From a virus: 44,017 nt of DNA. The stretch covers positions 1-44,017 of IMG/VR virus record IMGVR_UViG_3300036845_000140, one strand, 5' to 3'. Of this stretch, positions 14,143-21,727 are shown piece after piece. Positions within the stretch are counted from its first letter, which is position 1; each line of letters begins with the position of its first letter. Below the pieces are notes generated by a model, which was given only the letters and a program-made list of their open reading frames with translations, was not told where the DNA came from and searched no databases. The position numbers and the translations under genes were made by a program.

Positions 14143-16256
14143 GCTGCTCTCCGCTTCGGGATGTTCTGCTTCGCACGCTTGGCCTGCTCCTCGCGCTGCG
14201 ATTTCTTGAACTTCTCCTGCGCTTCAAGCTCTCGCATCTTGAAGGCGTGTTCCTCGCGCCGCTCCTGCATCGACAGGACGATGCTGGCCCGCTCCGCTTG
14301 GGCGCGCTCCCGCTCCAATTGAAGATCGGCGGCGTTGTTCTGCATTTCAGCGCGCGCCGCAGCCTCATCGGCCTGCGCCGCCATGTGGGCCCGGGCGACC
14401 TCTGCCTGCCCCTTTTGTTGTGCCGTTTGCTGCTTGATTTGCTCACCCTGCAGCTTCGCCTGCACCGCCGGGTCGGGCGCGGGCGGCTGGCTCATCATCT
14501 GCATGATCTTCTTCTTGATGCTGTCGGCGAGCGGCATCAGCTCGATCAGCGCTATGGGAGGCACCGTTCCGGGCGGCATCTGCGCCAGTATCTCAAAGGC
14601 GTCCTGCATCATGTTGGCTTGATCAGGACCTTCGTCGAGGATGATCTCGACATCGAGGCCGCCGAGCGCATTGATGAAATGCGGGATGCCGTTGTGGTCC
14701 TTCTGAAAGCCGTTGATCTGGATCAGCTTGGCGGTGTCGTCGGTCCCGGTTCGGATGAAGCGCTCTTGCGTCCAGTTGCGCTTGATGATGTTCCACACCG
14801 CTCGATACACACGAAGTTTCCAAGACCGGTAAGCGAGTATAAAGCTGCCAAGTTCTGCGATGCCGGCCTTTTGCAGATAATTGATAGCAACACCGGAGTG
14901 CTGATCCTTGTCATCATTCCCCATAACGTCAGGTCGTATGTTCGCAAAGCCATCGATTTCACTCGTTGCGGTTTGCATGAGCTGCAGCTGCGCGGCCAGG
15001 TCAGCCTCGCGCTGATCCGGCTCAGGCTTCGCGAAGCCCTTGTTGTACTCCACCAGTCCATCGGGCCGCGCGCTCTCGCGCCGCGCCAACTCCACGTCAT
15101 CGACGGCGCCCTTTTCGAGGAACAGGCGGGTGACGTTCGAAATGAACAGCGCCTTGGAGCGCCGCGCGTTGACCTCGTCCTGCGGCCCCTTGAGGTTGCG
15201 CACGAAGCCGTAGCGGTCGCCGTCGTGATCGACGCTGGCCGAGAACATCACGAAGCGGTTCATCGGCTTGTTGCGCTCGTCCAAGAACGGGCTCACGCCC
15301 TGATCGAGCAACACGAACGAGCAATAGAAGGCCCAGTACCACTTGCCTTTGTGCTTGTACCAATGCTCGACCAGGCGCACGCGCTGCTCTTGGGTGTAGA
15401 CCCATTTGAACTCCCGATCACTGTGGGTGGTGAGGTCGAAGCCCTCATTGACCATCAGCGAGCGGATTTCATCCTCTTTGTCGGGGAAGAGTTCGACAGC
15501 TGCCTCCACGTCAAGCCACTTAGCGATGCCCATATACCGAGCGTCGGAGAAGTCGGGCTTGAAGGAACGGGGGTCGTAAAAGAAGTCATCCCCGAATATC
15601 CAGTCTCCACCCAAATCTGGATCGCCGTGGTCGCCCTCGACGAGCTTGAGCTCGATCCCTGCAATGCCATCGATGCCACACTGTTTGACGCACTCGAAAT
15701 CGAGGTTCTTGAAGTCCATCCCGTCGAGAGCGGACTTGATGCACAGGGTCGCCAGCTCGGCGCCCTGCGCGTTCCTCGGGGACCGCGGAAAGGCCTTCGG
15801 ATCTTGTCGGAGCTTCTGGACGAGCGACGTGATGCCGTCGATCTTGCGATTGATCCGGTTGAACGTGACTACCGGCTGCTTGCGGCTGCGCAGGATGCGG
15901 ATTTGCTCGGGCGTCCAGTGGGCGCCGTGGTAGTAGTGCCGCGCCTCTTTCTGCTCCTCGTATTCCAGCACCTTGACCGACAGATAGTCGGTGTATTGCT
16001 GACGCAGCCGGCTGACCGCGAAGAAGCCGTCCTCGTCACCCGAATAGTCAAAGTCGTCGGGCTGTTCGGTTGCCCAATCGCCTACCGTTCCCTGCTTGGA
16101 CTTGAACTCCGGGAACGCCTTGCCAGAGGGCTGGAACGCACCGCGGCCGTTATGCAGCGGCCGGCGCGCGGTCGGATTGGGCGCGCGCTGGCGACCACCT
16201 AGCTTGCCGGCGTTGCCGAGTAGCACCGGCGCAAGGGCTTGGCGGGACGGGATCAT
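14139..16256 (-). CDS. P22-like portal protein
   Basis: At 705 residues the length and motif order fit P22-type portals. N-terminal helices (RLRQQYTDYLSVKVLEYEEQ) are followed by GAHWTPEQIRILRSRKQPVV, then FNRINRKIDGITSLVQKL, then the IDGIAGIELKLVEG and WIFGDDFFYDPRS segments. The C-terminal barrel is long, Gln/Ala/Arg/Glu-rich and coiled-coil-like (residues ~580-700). The dodecameric portal is the DNA gate and docking site for terminase. The ATG at 16256 overlaps the stop of the preceding mini-gene (ATGA). A segment near residue 375 (EKGAVDDVELARRESARPD) is echoed in a separate 55-aa gene. Confidence 0.85.
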   Translation of the reverse strand: MIPSRQALAPVLLGNAGKLGGRQRAPNPTARRPLHNGRGAFQPSGKAFPEFKSKQGTVGDWATEQPDDFDYSGDEDGFFAVSRLRQQYTDYLSVKVLEYEEQKEARHYYHGAHWTPEQIRILRSRKQPVVTFNRINRKIDGITSLVQKLRQDPKAFPRSPRNAQGAELATLCIKSALDGMDFKNLDFECVKQCGIDGIAGIELKLVEGDHGDPDLGGDWIFGDDFFYDPRSFKPDFSDARYMGIAKWLDVEAAVELFPDKEDEIRSLMVNEGFDLTTHSDREFKWVYTQEQRVRLVEHWYKHKGKWYWAFYCSFVLLDQGVSPFLDERNKPMNRFVMFSASVDHDGDRYGFVRNLKGPQDEVNARRSKALFISNVTRLFLEKGAVDDVELARRESARPDGLVEYNKGFAKPEPDQREADLAAQLQLMQTATSEIDGFANIRPDVMGNDDKDQHSGVAINYLQKAGIAELGSFILAYRSWKLRVYRAVWNIIKRNWTQERFIRTGTDDTAKLIQINGFQKDHNGIPHFINALGGLDVEIILDEGPDQANMMQDAFEILAQMPPGTVPPIALIELMPLADSIKKKIMQMMSQPPAPDPAVQAKLQGEQIKQQTAQQKGQAEVARAHMAAQADEAAARAEMQNNAADLQLERERAQAERASIVLSMQERREEHAFKMRELEAQEKFKKSQREEQAKRAKQNIPKRRAA

Positions 16257-16522
16257 GCAGCCCACGCCCCATGGTTCACCGTGCGGATGATCGCAGTCAA
16301 ATCCTGCCCTACGTAAGGGCTGAACAGATTTTGCCGCACATATTCTCGGATGATCTCTTTGCGAAACATGATGAGCCGATTGCCCCCAACCGCCTGCATG
16401 AGTCCGAAGCCGCGAAATTCATCCAGGATCAGGGCGCGCACCGGCATGATCGAAGCCGCGCGCACGATGGCCGGCGCCGCGAATGCGCTTGCAAGCCCGG
16501 TCAGAAACCCGCGCCTATCCAT
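16253..16522 (-). CDS. Twin-arginine-like leader fused to a capsid N-arm copy (upstream paralogue)
   Basis: This 89-residue protein starts at 16522 in a TGATG overlap. Residues 1-30 are a twin-arginine-type leader (DRRGFLTGL, APAIVRAASIMPVRA). Residues 50-81 (LIMFRKEIIREYVRQNLF, then SPYVGQDLTAIIR) are nearly identical to the major capsid N-arm (LIVFRKEVTREYIRQNLF, SPYVGSELTAIIR). The capsid similarity stops at the next residues and the protein ends in HGAWAA. It is a paralogue of the 83-aa protein at 13891-14142, and the two flank portal. Confidence 0.85.
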   Translation of the reverse strand: MDRRGFLTGLASAFAAPAIVRAASIMPVRALILDEFRGFGLMQAVGGNRLIMFRKEIIREYVRQNLFSPYVGQDLTAIIRTVNHGAWAA

Positions 16523-16932
16523 CACACGCCCCCCGGTGCGACGTAGCAGTAGACCTGGCCCTGGCTGCCGATGAAGATCACGCCGTGCCCGGTCGGGTTG
16601 CCGGCGTCCCACTTCATCTTGGCGTTGGGCACCGGGATGTGGGTGCCGCTGGGCAGCACGCCTTTCCCATCGGTGATGATGGCGACGTAGTGGTCGCCCT
16701 CGACCTCGAACGTGTCGGCTTCGAACGCATCGGCCTCGCCGCAGCACGACCTGTATGGGTCGTCGGGCTGCATCAGCGAGTTGAACCACCAGCGCACGTT
16801 GGCCGGCTGGTCAGCCCATTGCCCATTGTCGCGGGCGAAGGCACGGGTGACGATGACGGCAGAAATTGCCAGCAAGACCATGTAGAGCACGATCGCGGCG
16901 GCAACAGCCGTAAGGCACTGGCGATAGGTCAT
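16522..16932 (-). CDS. Membrane-anchored or secreted protein with Cys pair, 136 aa
   Basis: One hydrophobic N-terminal segment (AAIVLYMVLLAISAVIV) is followed by an exported-looking domain with NVRWWFNSLMQPDDPYRSCC, an acidic part and a beta-rich end (GHGVIFIGSQGQVYCYVAPGG). The adjacent Cys pair and a third Cys could form a disulphide outside the cytoplasm. It starts in an ATGA overlap. This type of protein recurs in prophages of Bradyrhizobium-like bacteria next to portal genes, but I know of no function. Confidence 0.7.
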   Translation of the reverse strand: MTYRQCLTAVAAAIVLYMVLLAISAVIVTRAFARDNGQWADQPANVRWWFNSLMQPDDPYRSCCGEADAFEADTFEVEGDHYVAIITDGKGVLPSGTHIPVPNAKMKWDAGNPTGHGVIFIGSQGQVYCYVAPGGV

Positions 16933-17120
16933 GGCGATCCATCTCCCTCGCTCGGCACCGTGAAAACGTGCCCCTCGTTCGCAGCGTCTTCTGCGTAGGC
17001 GGTGACCATCCAGCGGTCGCCGTCCCTCCATGCGTGGTACCAGCGGATCGCGTAGTCGCGCTCGATCGCCCACTGCTCGGCCTTCTGGCGAACAGCGTTG
17101 GAGAGCTGCGCGAGCGCCAT
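16929..17120 (-). CDS. Small helical/basic protein, 63 aa
   Basis: The sequence has an amphipathic N-terminal helix (LAQLSNAVRQKAEQWAIERDY) and a Trp/Tyr-rich middle (AIRWYHAWRDGDRWMV). It is joined by overlaps to the genes on both sides (TGATG and ATGA). It has no leader and no recognised family. The coupling supports it as a real gene of the packaging block. Confidence 0.6.
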   Translation of the reverse strand: MALAQLSNAVRQKAEQWAIERDYAIRWYHAWRDGDRWMVTAYAEDAANEGHVFTVPSEGDGSP

Positions 17121-17323
17121 CAGTCGGTGGCCGGCTTTTCGAGTTTCGCTAGCTCCTGATGCAATTCGAACAGAACATCAGGATGCATCTCGCCGCCGCG
17201 CTCCGGAATAATCAGACGGCAGAAGGCCTCTACGATGCGGAGCTGCCCCGACATCTCGCCATTGTGCCGACGCAGACCTGAAATCTCATCGATTGAACGC
17301 CGTAAAAGCTCTTTGCGGTCCAT
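17120..17323 (-). CDS. Small helical protein, 67 aa
   Basis: This 67-residue, mostly helical protein (DRKELLRRSIDEISGLRRHN) carries an Arg/Glu-rich end. A perfect GAGGTGAG ribosome-binding motif precedes the ATG. The function is unknown. It starts after a 34-bp gap, so it may be the first gene of a short translational block leading into portal. Confidence 0.65.
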   Translation of the reverse strand: MDRKELLRRSIDEISGLRRHNGEMSGQLRIVEAFCRLIIPERGGEMHPDVLFELHQELAKLEKPATD

Positions 17324-17357
17324 CTTCTCACCTCACCTGTTCGATTGTTACGGTCCA

Positions 17358-17696
17358 TCAGTAGCCCGTTCGTTCCATCAGAACGCCGTCCTTTTCAAAG
17401 TATTTTGGGCCGAACATTGCAGTATCGGCGGCGGCGCGGCCGTCATCGAACAGCACTTGGCCCTCCTCGATCCGCTTCACCGGATCATTGACCGGCGAGA
17501 TCAGGCCAAGCGTGAGGCCCGATTTCACGAACACCATCTCGCGGCTCATGCCCGGTAGCGGCCCCATGCCGACCGCCAGAGCGATGCGGCCGCAGCCCGA
17601 CAGCATCAGGTCGCGCGAGGGCACATCATGGTTGCGGCAGGCGAGCCACGTCAGGTAGGTCAGGGCGTCAGACTTCTCTGATATGCCCATCGCCAT
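17358..17696 (-). CDS. Protein of unknown function, 112 aa
   Basis: The sequence opens MAMGISEKSDALTYLTW and contains GLTLGLISPVNDPVKRIEEG and an alpha/beta pattern. No leader or motif is recognised. The ATG at 17696 overlaps the previous gene by 28 bp; longer in-frame starts exist but lack ribosome-binding sites. It is placed between terminase and portal, where phages often keep small accessory genes. Confidence 0.6.
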   Translation of the reverse strand: MAMGISEKSDALTYLTWLACRNHDVPSRDLMLSGCGRIALAVGMGPLPGMSREMVFVKSGLTLGLISPVNDPVKRIEEGQVLFDDGRAAADTAMFGPKYFEKDGVLMERTGY

Positions 17697-17835
17697 CGAT
17701 CTCAACCAATAACGGCTCCGCAAAGCCCTTTTTGTACTCGATCACGGCGCTATCTGTCCGCGAAAGCTCTTTTCGGGTCGCCTCGACGTCATCGAGTGCG
17801 CCCTTCTCAGCAATCAGAATGAAACGCTTGGCCAT
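17668..17835 (-). CDS. Portal-segment mini-protein, 55 aa
   Basis: Residues 10-36 (EKGALDDVEATRKELSR then VIEYKKGFAEP) match the portal segment EKGAVDDVELARRESAR then LVEYNKGFAKP, so this is a stand-alone copy of a portal internal segment. The start ATG at 17835 has GAGGTGAGAAC in front. An in-frame ATG eight codons upstream lies in the preceding gene and lacks such a site. It lies 2-3 kb from the true portal segment. Its role is unknown; see findings. Confidence 0.75.
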   Translation of the reverse strand: MAKRFILIAEKGALDDVEATRKELSRTDSAVIEYKKGFAEPLLVEIDGDGHIREV

Positions 17836-17839
17836 GTTC

Positions 17840-18019
17840 TCACCTCTTGTTTGCGTCATCGGGCGTCATCCACACGCCGTTGAGCTTGACCATGTCGATG
17901 ACGACATCGGCGGTGCTGCTCTTCGCAGCTTGGCGTATTTCAGCATGCTGACGATTGACGCGCTCCTGATACCGTAGCATCGCGTCAACGTCGATCGTGT
18001 AGCTCCGATTGACCGCCAT
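17840..18019 (-). CDS. Small protein, 59 aa, just after terminase
   Basis: This gene reads MAVNRSYTIDVDAMLRYQER at its start and ends VWMTPDDANKR. GAGGTGAGCG precedes the ATG, and its own stop lies five bases before the start of the portal-segment mini-gene, whose ribosome-binding site its last codons supply. No family is recognised. The strong start signal and close spacing support translation. Confidence 0.6.
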   Translation of the reverse strand: MAVNRSYTIDVDAMLRYQERVNRQHAEIRQAAKSSTADVVIDMVKLNGVWMTPDDANKR

Positions 18020-18027
18020 CGCTCACC

Positions 18028-19545
18028 TCACAACGTCAACACGCTGATCTCCTGCCCGTCGATCAGGTCATCGTCCTTGGGCGCGTACGGGTTGCGCTCG
18101 AGCTCGGCCTCGGGGATCTTGCGCACCCATGGCCGCGAGCTGCACGCATACCGCCAATCGTCGGCGGCGTGATCCTCGCTCTCGGTGTCGAGGTCCTCTG
18201 GCTTCACCAGATCGTGCTGCAAGACCGGAATCGTGCGGATCGACGCCACGCATGTGTCGAAGCAGTAGATCATCGGCACGCCCATAGGCTTGCCCTTGTC
18301 ACTCAGCTTGCCGACCAAGCGCGCCCGCATCTGATCCCAGCCCGCCATCGGGCCCCTGCGATCCTTGCTGTCCCGCGTCGTTACGCGGGTATTGTCCGCT
18401 TCGTGGAAGGCTCGACGCTTCAGCCCGGTCAATTCTTCGTTGAGGCGCTCCGCAATGGTTGGCCCACCACCAATGTCCTTGAAACAGGACGGGTCTAGGA
18501 CACCATATGCACATCGCGGATCGTTCCCTTCCATCAGCGCCAAGCGCCGGCCGACCTCGTTGGCGTCGAGCTTCAGGCCTCGCTGGGCGTCTTTGGCGGG
18601 GTCTTTGGTTCCGTACCATTCGCGATATCTAACGAGCGCACCGCGTGGCAGAACTCGACCGTTGGCCATGCGGTAGTCGTCCTGGACAACCGCCCACCAT
18701 CCGAAGCTAAATGGAGAAGCCGAACCCCAATCCCCCGACATGAACCGGGTCCAAGTATGAGGGATGGCAAAAGGCTTAACGACATGGCGGTCACCCCTCC
18801 AGCAATCAAAGAACGCTCCCTCGACGACATCCCAGTCTCCGTCAAGCCAGGCCCTCACCATCGCCTCGGACCCGAGGCCGGCGAGTCGGTTCTTGTAGCT
18901 CGGGTCGTTCCTGATCAGGATCAGGTTTTGCGACAGCTTCGCAGGCACGAACATCCGATGGGCTTGCGTCACCGGATCGAATATCTTCTTGAAGCCCTCC
19001 CGACACGGCCTCACGAAGTAGGCCTTGACCCAATGGTGACCGACCCCTCCGGGATTTGCCGTCGCCCTGATCCGCTTGGTCGGAACGTCGTATTTGCTTC
19101 GCAGCCGCGCGCGCAAATAACGATATGCAGCGTCGGTGGCCCACTGTGTCAGCTCGTCCCAGCCGATCCACGTATAGGCCGCGCCTTGGTAGCGCGTGCG
19201 ATGCTTGAGTTGTTCGAGATACCGAAATCGGAGAAAGGCCCCATTGGGCCAAGTCCACGTCTTTTTTTGCTCGTTCCAGGTCGCACCGGTCTGGGGGTAA
19301 AGTTCCTGCGCGCGACCCATAAGCTCTTCGAGCTCGCCATAGGTCCGTCTGAAAATAATACCGCGCCACGCTTTGCCATACGTGGGAACATCCTGCAGAA
19401 AGTCGCCCAGGAGATAATCCGACTTGCCACCGCCCGCCGCACCGCCATAGAGAAGCTCCTCAACCCATGTCGCCTGTATCGCGTCGAGCTGCGGCCCTCT
19501 TTGGGGACTCCAGCGCTCGGCTAGCTCGAACTCCTCCGACATCAT
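18028..19545 (-). CDS. terL: Terminase large subunit
   Basis: This 505-residue protein has the ATPase and nuclease halves of a phage packaging motor. Walker A is GGAAGGGKS (residues 34-42). The Walker B-like acidic site is YTWIGWDEL at about 115. A coupling-type TANPGG lies near 160. The nuclease domain begins at FMSGDWGSASPFSFGWW with its first catalytic Asp, and further acidic residues follow. It cuts and pumps genome DNA into the prohead through portal. The ATG at 19545 overlaps the small subunit gene by 86 bp; a start at 19596 is possible. Confidence 0.88.
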   Translation of the reverse strand: MMSEEFELAERWSPQRGPQLDAIQATWVEELLYGGAAGGGKSDYLLGDFLQDVPTYGKAWRGIIFRRTYGELEELMGRAQELYPQTGATWNEQKKTWTWPNGAFLRFRYLEQLKHRTRYQGAAYTWIGWDELTQWATDAAYRYLRARLRSKYDVPTKRIRATANPGGVGHHWVKAYFVRPCREGFKKIFDPVTQAHRMFVPAKLSQNLILIRNDPSYKNRLAGLGSEAMVRAWLDGDWDVVEGAFFDCWRGDRHVVKPFAIPHTWTRFMSGDWGSASPFSFGWWAVVQDDYRMANGRVLPRGALVRYREWYGTKDPAKDAQRGLKLDANEVGRRLALMEGNDPRCAYGVLDPSCFKDIGGGPTIAERLNEELTGLKRRAFHEADNTRVTTRDSKDRRGPMAGWDQMRARLVGKLSDKGKPMGVPMIYCFDTCVASIRTIPVLQHDLVKPEDLDTESEDHAADDWRYACSSRPWVRKIPEAELERNPYAPKDDDLIDGQEISVLTL

Positions 19546-19999
19546 CGCGTGCCCGGCGGGCGCACCACTCTTCGTAGCTCTCTCTTGGAGGTGCATCGAT
19601 GAAGGCCGCGAAGTTGTTGGTGACGGTAACCTCTGCCGGCTTGTCGACCAGGAAGCCGCGCAGCCGCGCTATGCCAAGGATGGCGGTCACGGCGGCGGCG
19701 GGCTGCTTGATCTCCATGGCCAACAGCCGCGCTTCCTCGGCCTTGTCGATGAGCCGCTCGACCGTATGGACGGTCTTCTCTGCGACTGCGTTCTGTAATG
19801 CAGCCAAGCGGGCAACAATGTCGCCATTTGTAGCCAAACGGGCGGCGTGCTGCCGGCTTTCCTTATATCCTGCGGCCACATAGGCCTCGGTGGCTGACTT
19901 GCCCTTCGCCAGTTCTCTTACGAATGCCTCATGGCGTGGGTTAGCGAGCGGTCCAGACACGTCACCTCCGCCTAGTTTGGGCCGTCTATTTCGGTCCAT
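19460..19999 (-). CDS. terS: Terminase small subunit
   Basis: This 179-residue protein has the small-terminase pattern NPRHEAFVRELAKGKSATEA followed by AYVAAGYK and RLATNGDIVARLA, a helix-turn-helix DNA-binding part, then a helical oligomerisation region. It recognises the packaging site and recruits the large subunit encoded next. The C-terminal 28 residues are basic and overlap the large subunit gene in another frame, so that tail may be weakly conserved. Confidence 0.8.
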   Translation of the reverse strand: MDRNRRPKLGGGDVSGPLANPRHEAFVRELAKGKSATEAYVAAGYKESRQHAARLATNGDIVARLAALQNAVAEKTVHTVERLIDKAEEARLLAMEIKQPAAAVTAILGIARLRGFLVDKPAEVTVTNNFAAFIDAPPRESYEEWCARRARDDVGGVRASRALESPKRAAARRDTGDMG

Positions 20000-20247
20000 G
20001 ACCAGCGGTCGGTCCCGTCACAAACTCCGGGAATGCGAGCCATGGCGCCCCTCAATGCCATCATGAGGCTTTTGGAAAAGTGCCGTTCTTTGTCGATGTC
20101 GTTCTTGAGCCTTTTCCAATTATGATCGGCAATTTCCTTCATTCGGTCGCGTTCCGCGCGAATCTCTCTGAGTTGGCGCTCCTGCGATACGATCAGTTCG
20201 TGCTGCTTGCTGGCATGCTCCCGCAGTTCCTTCATGCTCCTTGCCAT
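19972..20247 (-). CDS. Coiled-coil protein upstream of terminase, 91 aa
   Basis: The sequence is a long heptad-type helix (MKELREHASKQHELIVSQER, then REIRAERDRMKEIADHNWKR) with a Trp-rich end. The ATG at 20247 is chosen for its GGAGGTGAGA site; an upstream in-frame ATG is part of that site. A nearly identical leader precedes the gene at 24004. It overlaps the small terminase gene by 28 bp. The function is unknown. Confidence 0.65.
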   Translation of the reverse strand: MARSMKELREHASKQHELIVSQERQLREIRAERDRMKEIADHNWKRLKNDIDKERHFSKSLMMALRGAMARIPGVCDGTDRWSWTEIDGPN

Positions 20248-20276
20248 TCTCACCTCCATGGCGTTGGGAAATCAGG

Positions 20277-20588
20277 TCACCGCCACGCCTTCTGCGTCGT
20301 GACGATGTGGTGGTTGGCCCACAGCACGGCCTCCTCCAGCCGCTGGCGGGCGATGGCGAGCGGGCGCGAGCCCTCCTTGCCGCCCAGCTTGTCGAAGATC
20401 GCCTGCACATGCTTGCGGGCCACCTGGAGGGCCTTCAGGGCCTCGAGCCGCTCGGCTTGCGTGGGCGGACTGTTTCCCTGCGGCGCGGCTTGCCGAGCGA
20501 CCTGCCGCGGCGCCTCCGCATCCACGAACTCCTCGCCGCCGATCGTCTCTATGCGCGGCTTTGCGTGCCTGCGCGGTGCGTTTGCCAT
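20277..20588 (-). CDS. Acb2/Tad1-like hairpin protein (candidate anti-CBASS sponge)
   Basis: This 103-residue protein has a disordered first half and a helical hairpin in the second half: LEALKALQVARKHVQAIFD, a turn, then SRPLAIARQRLEEAVLWANH. The pattern of an Arg-x-Leu-Ala-Ile stretch followed by LEEAVLWA at the start of the second helix is that of the Acb2/Tad1 hairpin domain. Proteins with that domain bind cyclic nucleotide signals and block CBASS or Thoeris-type immunity. Assignment is from pattern recognition. Start in a TGATG overlap. Confidence 0.55.
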   Translation of the reverse strand: MANAPRRHAKPRIETIGGEEFVDAEAPRQVARQAAPQGNSPPTQAERLEALKALQVARKHVQAIFDKLGGKEGSRPLAIARQRLEEAVLWANHHIVTTQKAWR

Positions 20589-20929
20589 CACGCCACCTCG
20601 ACGCGCTTGATCGTGCCGACCCGCGGGCGGAACCACCAGGCCACGCCGTCGCGGACCAAGACCGTGTCCTCGGAGTACCGCCCCTCCGGCGGCTTGGCGC
20701 CCTCACGGGCGCGCCGCAGCCCCTCCTCGATGCCGGCCTCGTAGCCTCTCGCATAGGCCGCATCCCCGATCCTTGGGATGCGATTCACGATGCACGACAT
20801 GCCATTGACAGCCGCAAGTCCATAAGGGGTGCCGCTCACCGTATAGAGCGAGCTTCCATTCTCCCACACCTTCAGTTGATAGACCCCATCTGGGGATCGC
20901 AACTCGAACGCAGCCTCGTCGTCTGCCAT
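20588..20929 (-). CDS. Accessory protein of unknown function, 113 aa
   Basis: The start has an AGGTGAGCC ribosome-binding site. The N-terminal half is beta-rich (GVYQLKVWENGSSLYTVSG), the middle has a helix (ARGYEAGIEEGLRRAREG) and the end is basic. No domain is recognised. It lies in the accessory block between the cytosine methyltransferase and terminase. Confidence 0.6.
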   Translation of the reverse strand: MADDEAAFELRSPDGVYQLKVWENGSSLYTVSGTPYGLAAVNGMSCIVNRIPRIGDAAYARGYEAGIEEGLRRAREGAKPPEGRYSEDTVLVRDGVAWWFRPRVGTIKRVEVA

Positions 20930-20932
20930 GGC

Positions 20933-21067
20933 TCACCTTCCTTCCTTGGCGTGTTTGCCATTGTTGCTCACCTTCCGCTCACCCAAGCGACAGCATGGGC
21001 CGATTTGACTGTCCTCGCATTTCGATTGATACGGCTCGCCGCAAGCGCGGCAGACCTTATCGAACAT
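20933..21067 (-). CDS. Cys-rich zinc-ribbon-like protein, 44 aa
   Basis: This 44-residue gene starts MFDKVCRACGEPYQSKCEDS and has a CxxC pair, then a single Cys and a CC pair (positions 6, 9, 17, 25, 26), which suggests a small zinc-binding fold. The ATG lies directly beyond the previous TGA (TGAATG), and its last codons supply the ribosome-binding site of the next gene. The function is unknown; a small nucleic-acid-binding or anti-host protein is possible. Confidence 0.55.
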   Translation of the reverse strand: MFDKVCRACGEPYQSKCEDSQIGPCCRLGERKVSNNGKHAKEGR

Positions 21068-21499
21068 TCAGCCTGCCGCGCGCGAGCTCGGGCCGCCGTA
21101 GGGTCCGCCCGACTTCGGCTTCGGGCCGCCCTTCATCCGCGTATTGTCGCTCGCCGCTTTCGGTGACCGCTTGTCACCGGTTCCGGCCGGGAACGCGACC
21201 TTCTGCTTGCCCGGGAACGTGTTGATCTGGGCTCGCCTCGGGATTTGCGAACCTTTCGCTTGAGCGCCAGAGCTGGGCTTCGACCGCGCCCGGTCCTTCT
21301 GCGTCGAGGGCGCCTCGATGTGGCGCGTGCGCGCAATCGCATCGCCCTTGCTCTTGCCCGCGCCCTCGTCCTTCGACTTGCCGTCGAAGCTCGCCATCTT
21401 GGAGGCCTGCACCTTCGTGCCCTTGAGGACCGCGAGCTTGCTCGCCGCCCCCGCCGAGATCAGCCCCGACCGCATCAGTGAGTTTCTGCTCGTGGCCAT
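21068..21499 (-). CDS. Basic, disordered protein, 143 aa
   Basis: The protein is rich in Lys, Arg, Ser and Gly with few hydrophobic residues, and opens MATSRNSLMRSGLISAGAAS. AGGAGGGCCTC precedes the ATG. Such proteins are usually nucleic-acid-binding or disordered linkers. No family is recognised. It is part of the accessory block. Confidence 0.6.
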   Translation of the reverse strand: MATSRNSLMRSGLISAGAASKLAVLKGTKVQASKMASFDGKSKDEGAGKSKGDAIARTRHIEAPSTQKDRARSKPSSGAQAKGSQIPRRAQINTFPGKQKVAFPAGTGDKRSPKAASDNTRMKGGPKPKSGGPYGGPSSRAAG

Positions 21500-21526
21500 G
21501 AGGCCCTCCTATGGTGATGTGCGGCG

Positions 21527-21727
21527 TCAGCGCCCAGAACGTGGCGGCTGGGCCGCGTCGTAGATCGCCTGCATCTTCGCCACGAACGCCGGGGTCAGGC
21601 TCGTGCCGTGTTCCAAGCGCTGCTTGGCCTCGTCGAGCAGATCCTTGAAGTGATCGAGCACCGATTTCCTGCCCTCCTCGATCTCGGCCAGCTGCGCCGG
21701 GGTCAGCTTCGTCTCTTCGTCGCTCAA
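21527..21727 (-). CDS. Small helical protein, 66 aa (TTG start)
   Basis: A textbook AGGAGG five bases before a TTG at 21727 supports this start. The protein is helical (LSDEETKLTPAQLAEIEEGR onward). The same frame stays open up to a GTG at 21874 that overlaps the preceding stop, so a 115-aa version is possible, but the extra region is Arg/Ser-rich and less protein-like. Between 21728 and 21870 another frame is also open; I cannot decide if a short gene lies there. Confidence 0.5.
   Translation of the reverse strand: MSDEETKLTPAQLAEIEEGRKSVLDHFKDLLDEAKQRLEHGTSLTPAFVAKMQAIYDAAQPPRSGR

Noticed and set aside
14247-16202. Very long open frame (651 aa) on the plus strand opposite portal
   Set aside because: It is antisense to the portal gene, has no ribosome-binding site and reads as the complement of GC-rich codons. 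The portal frame has clear family motifs.
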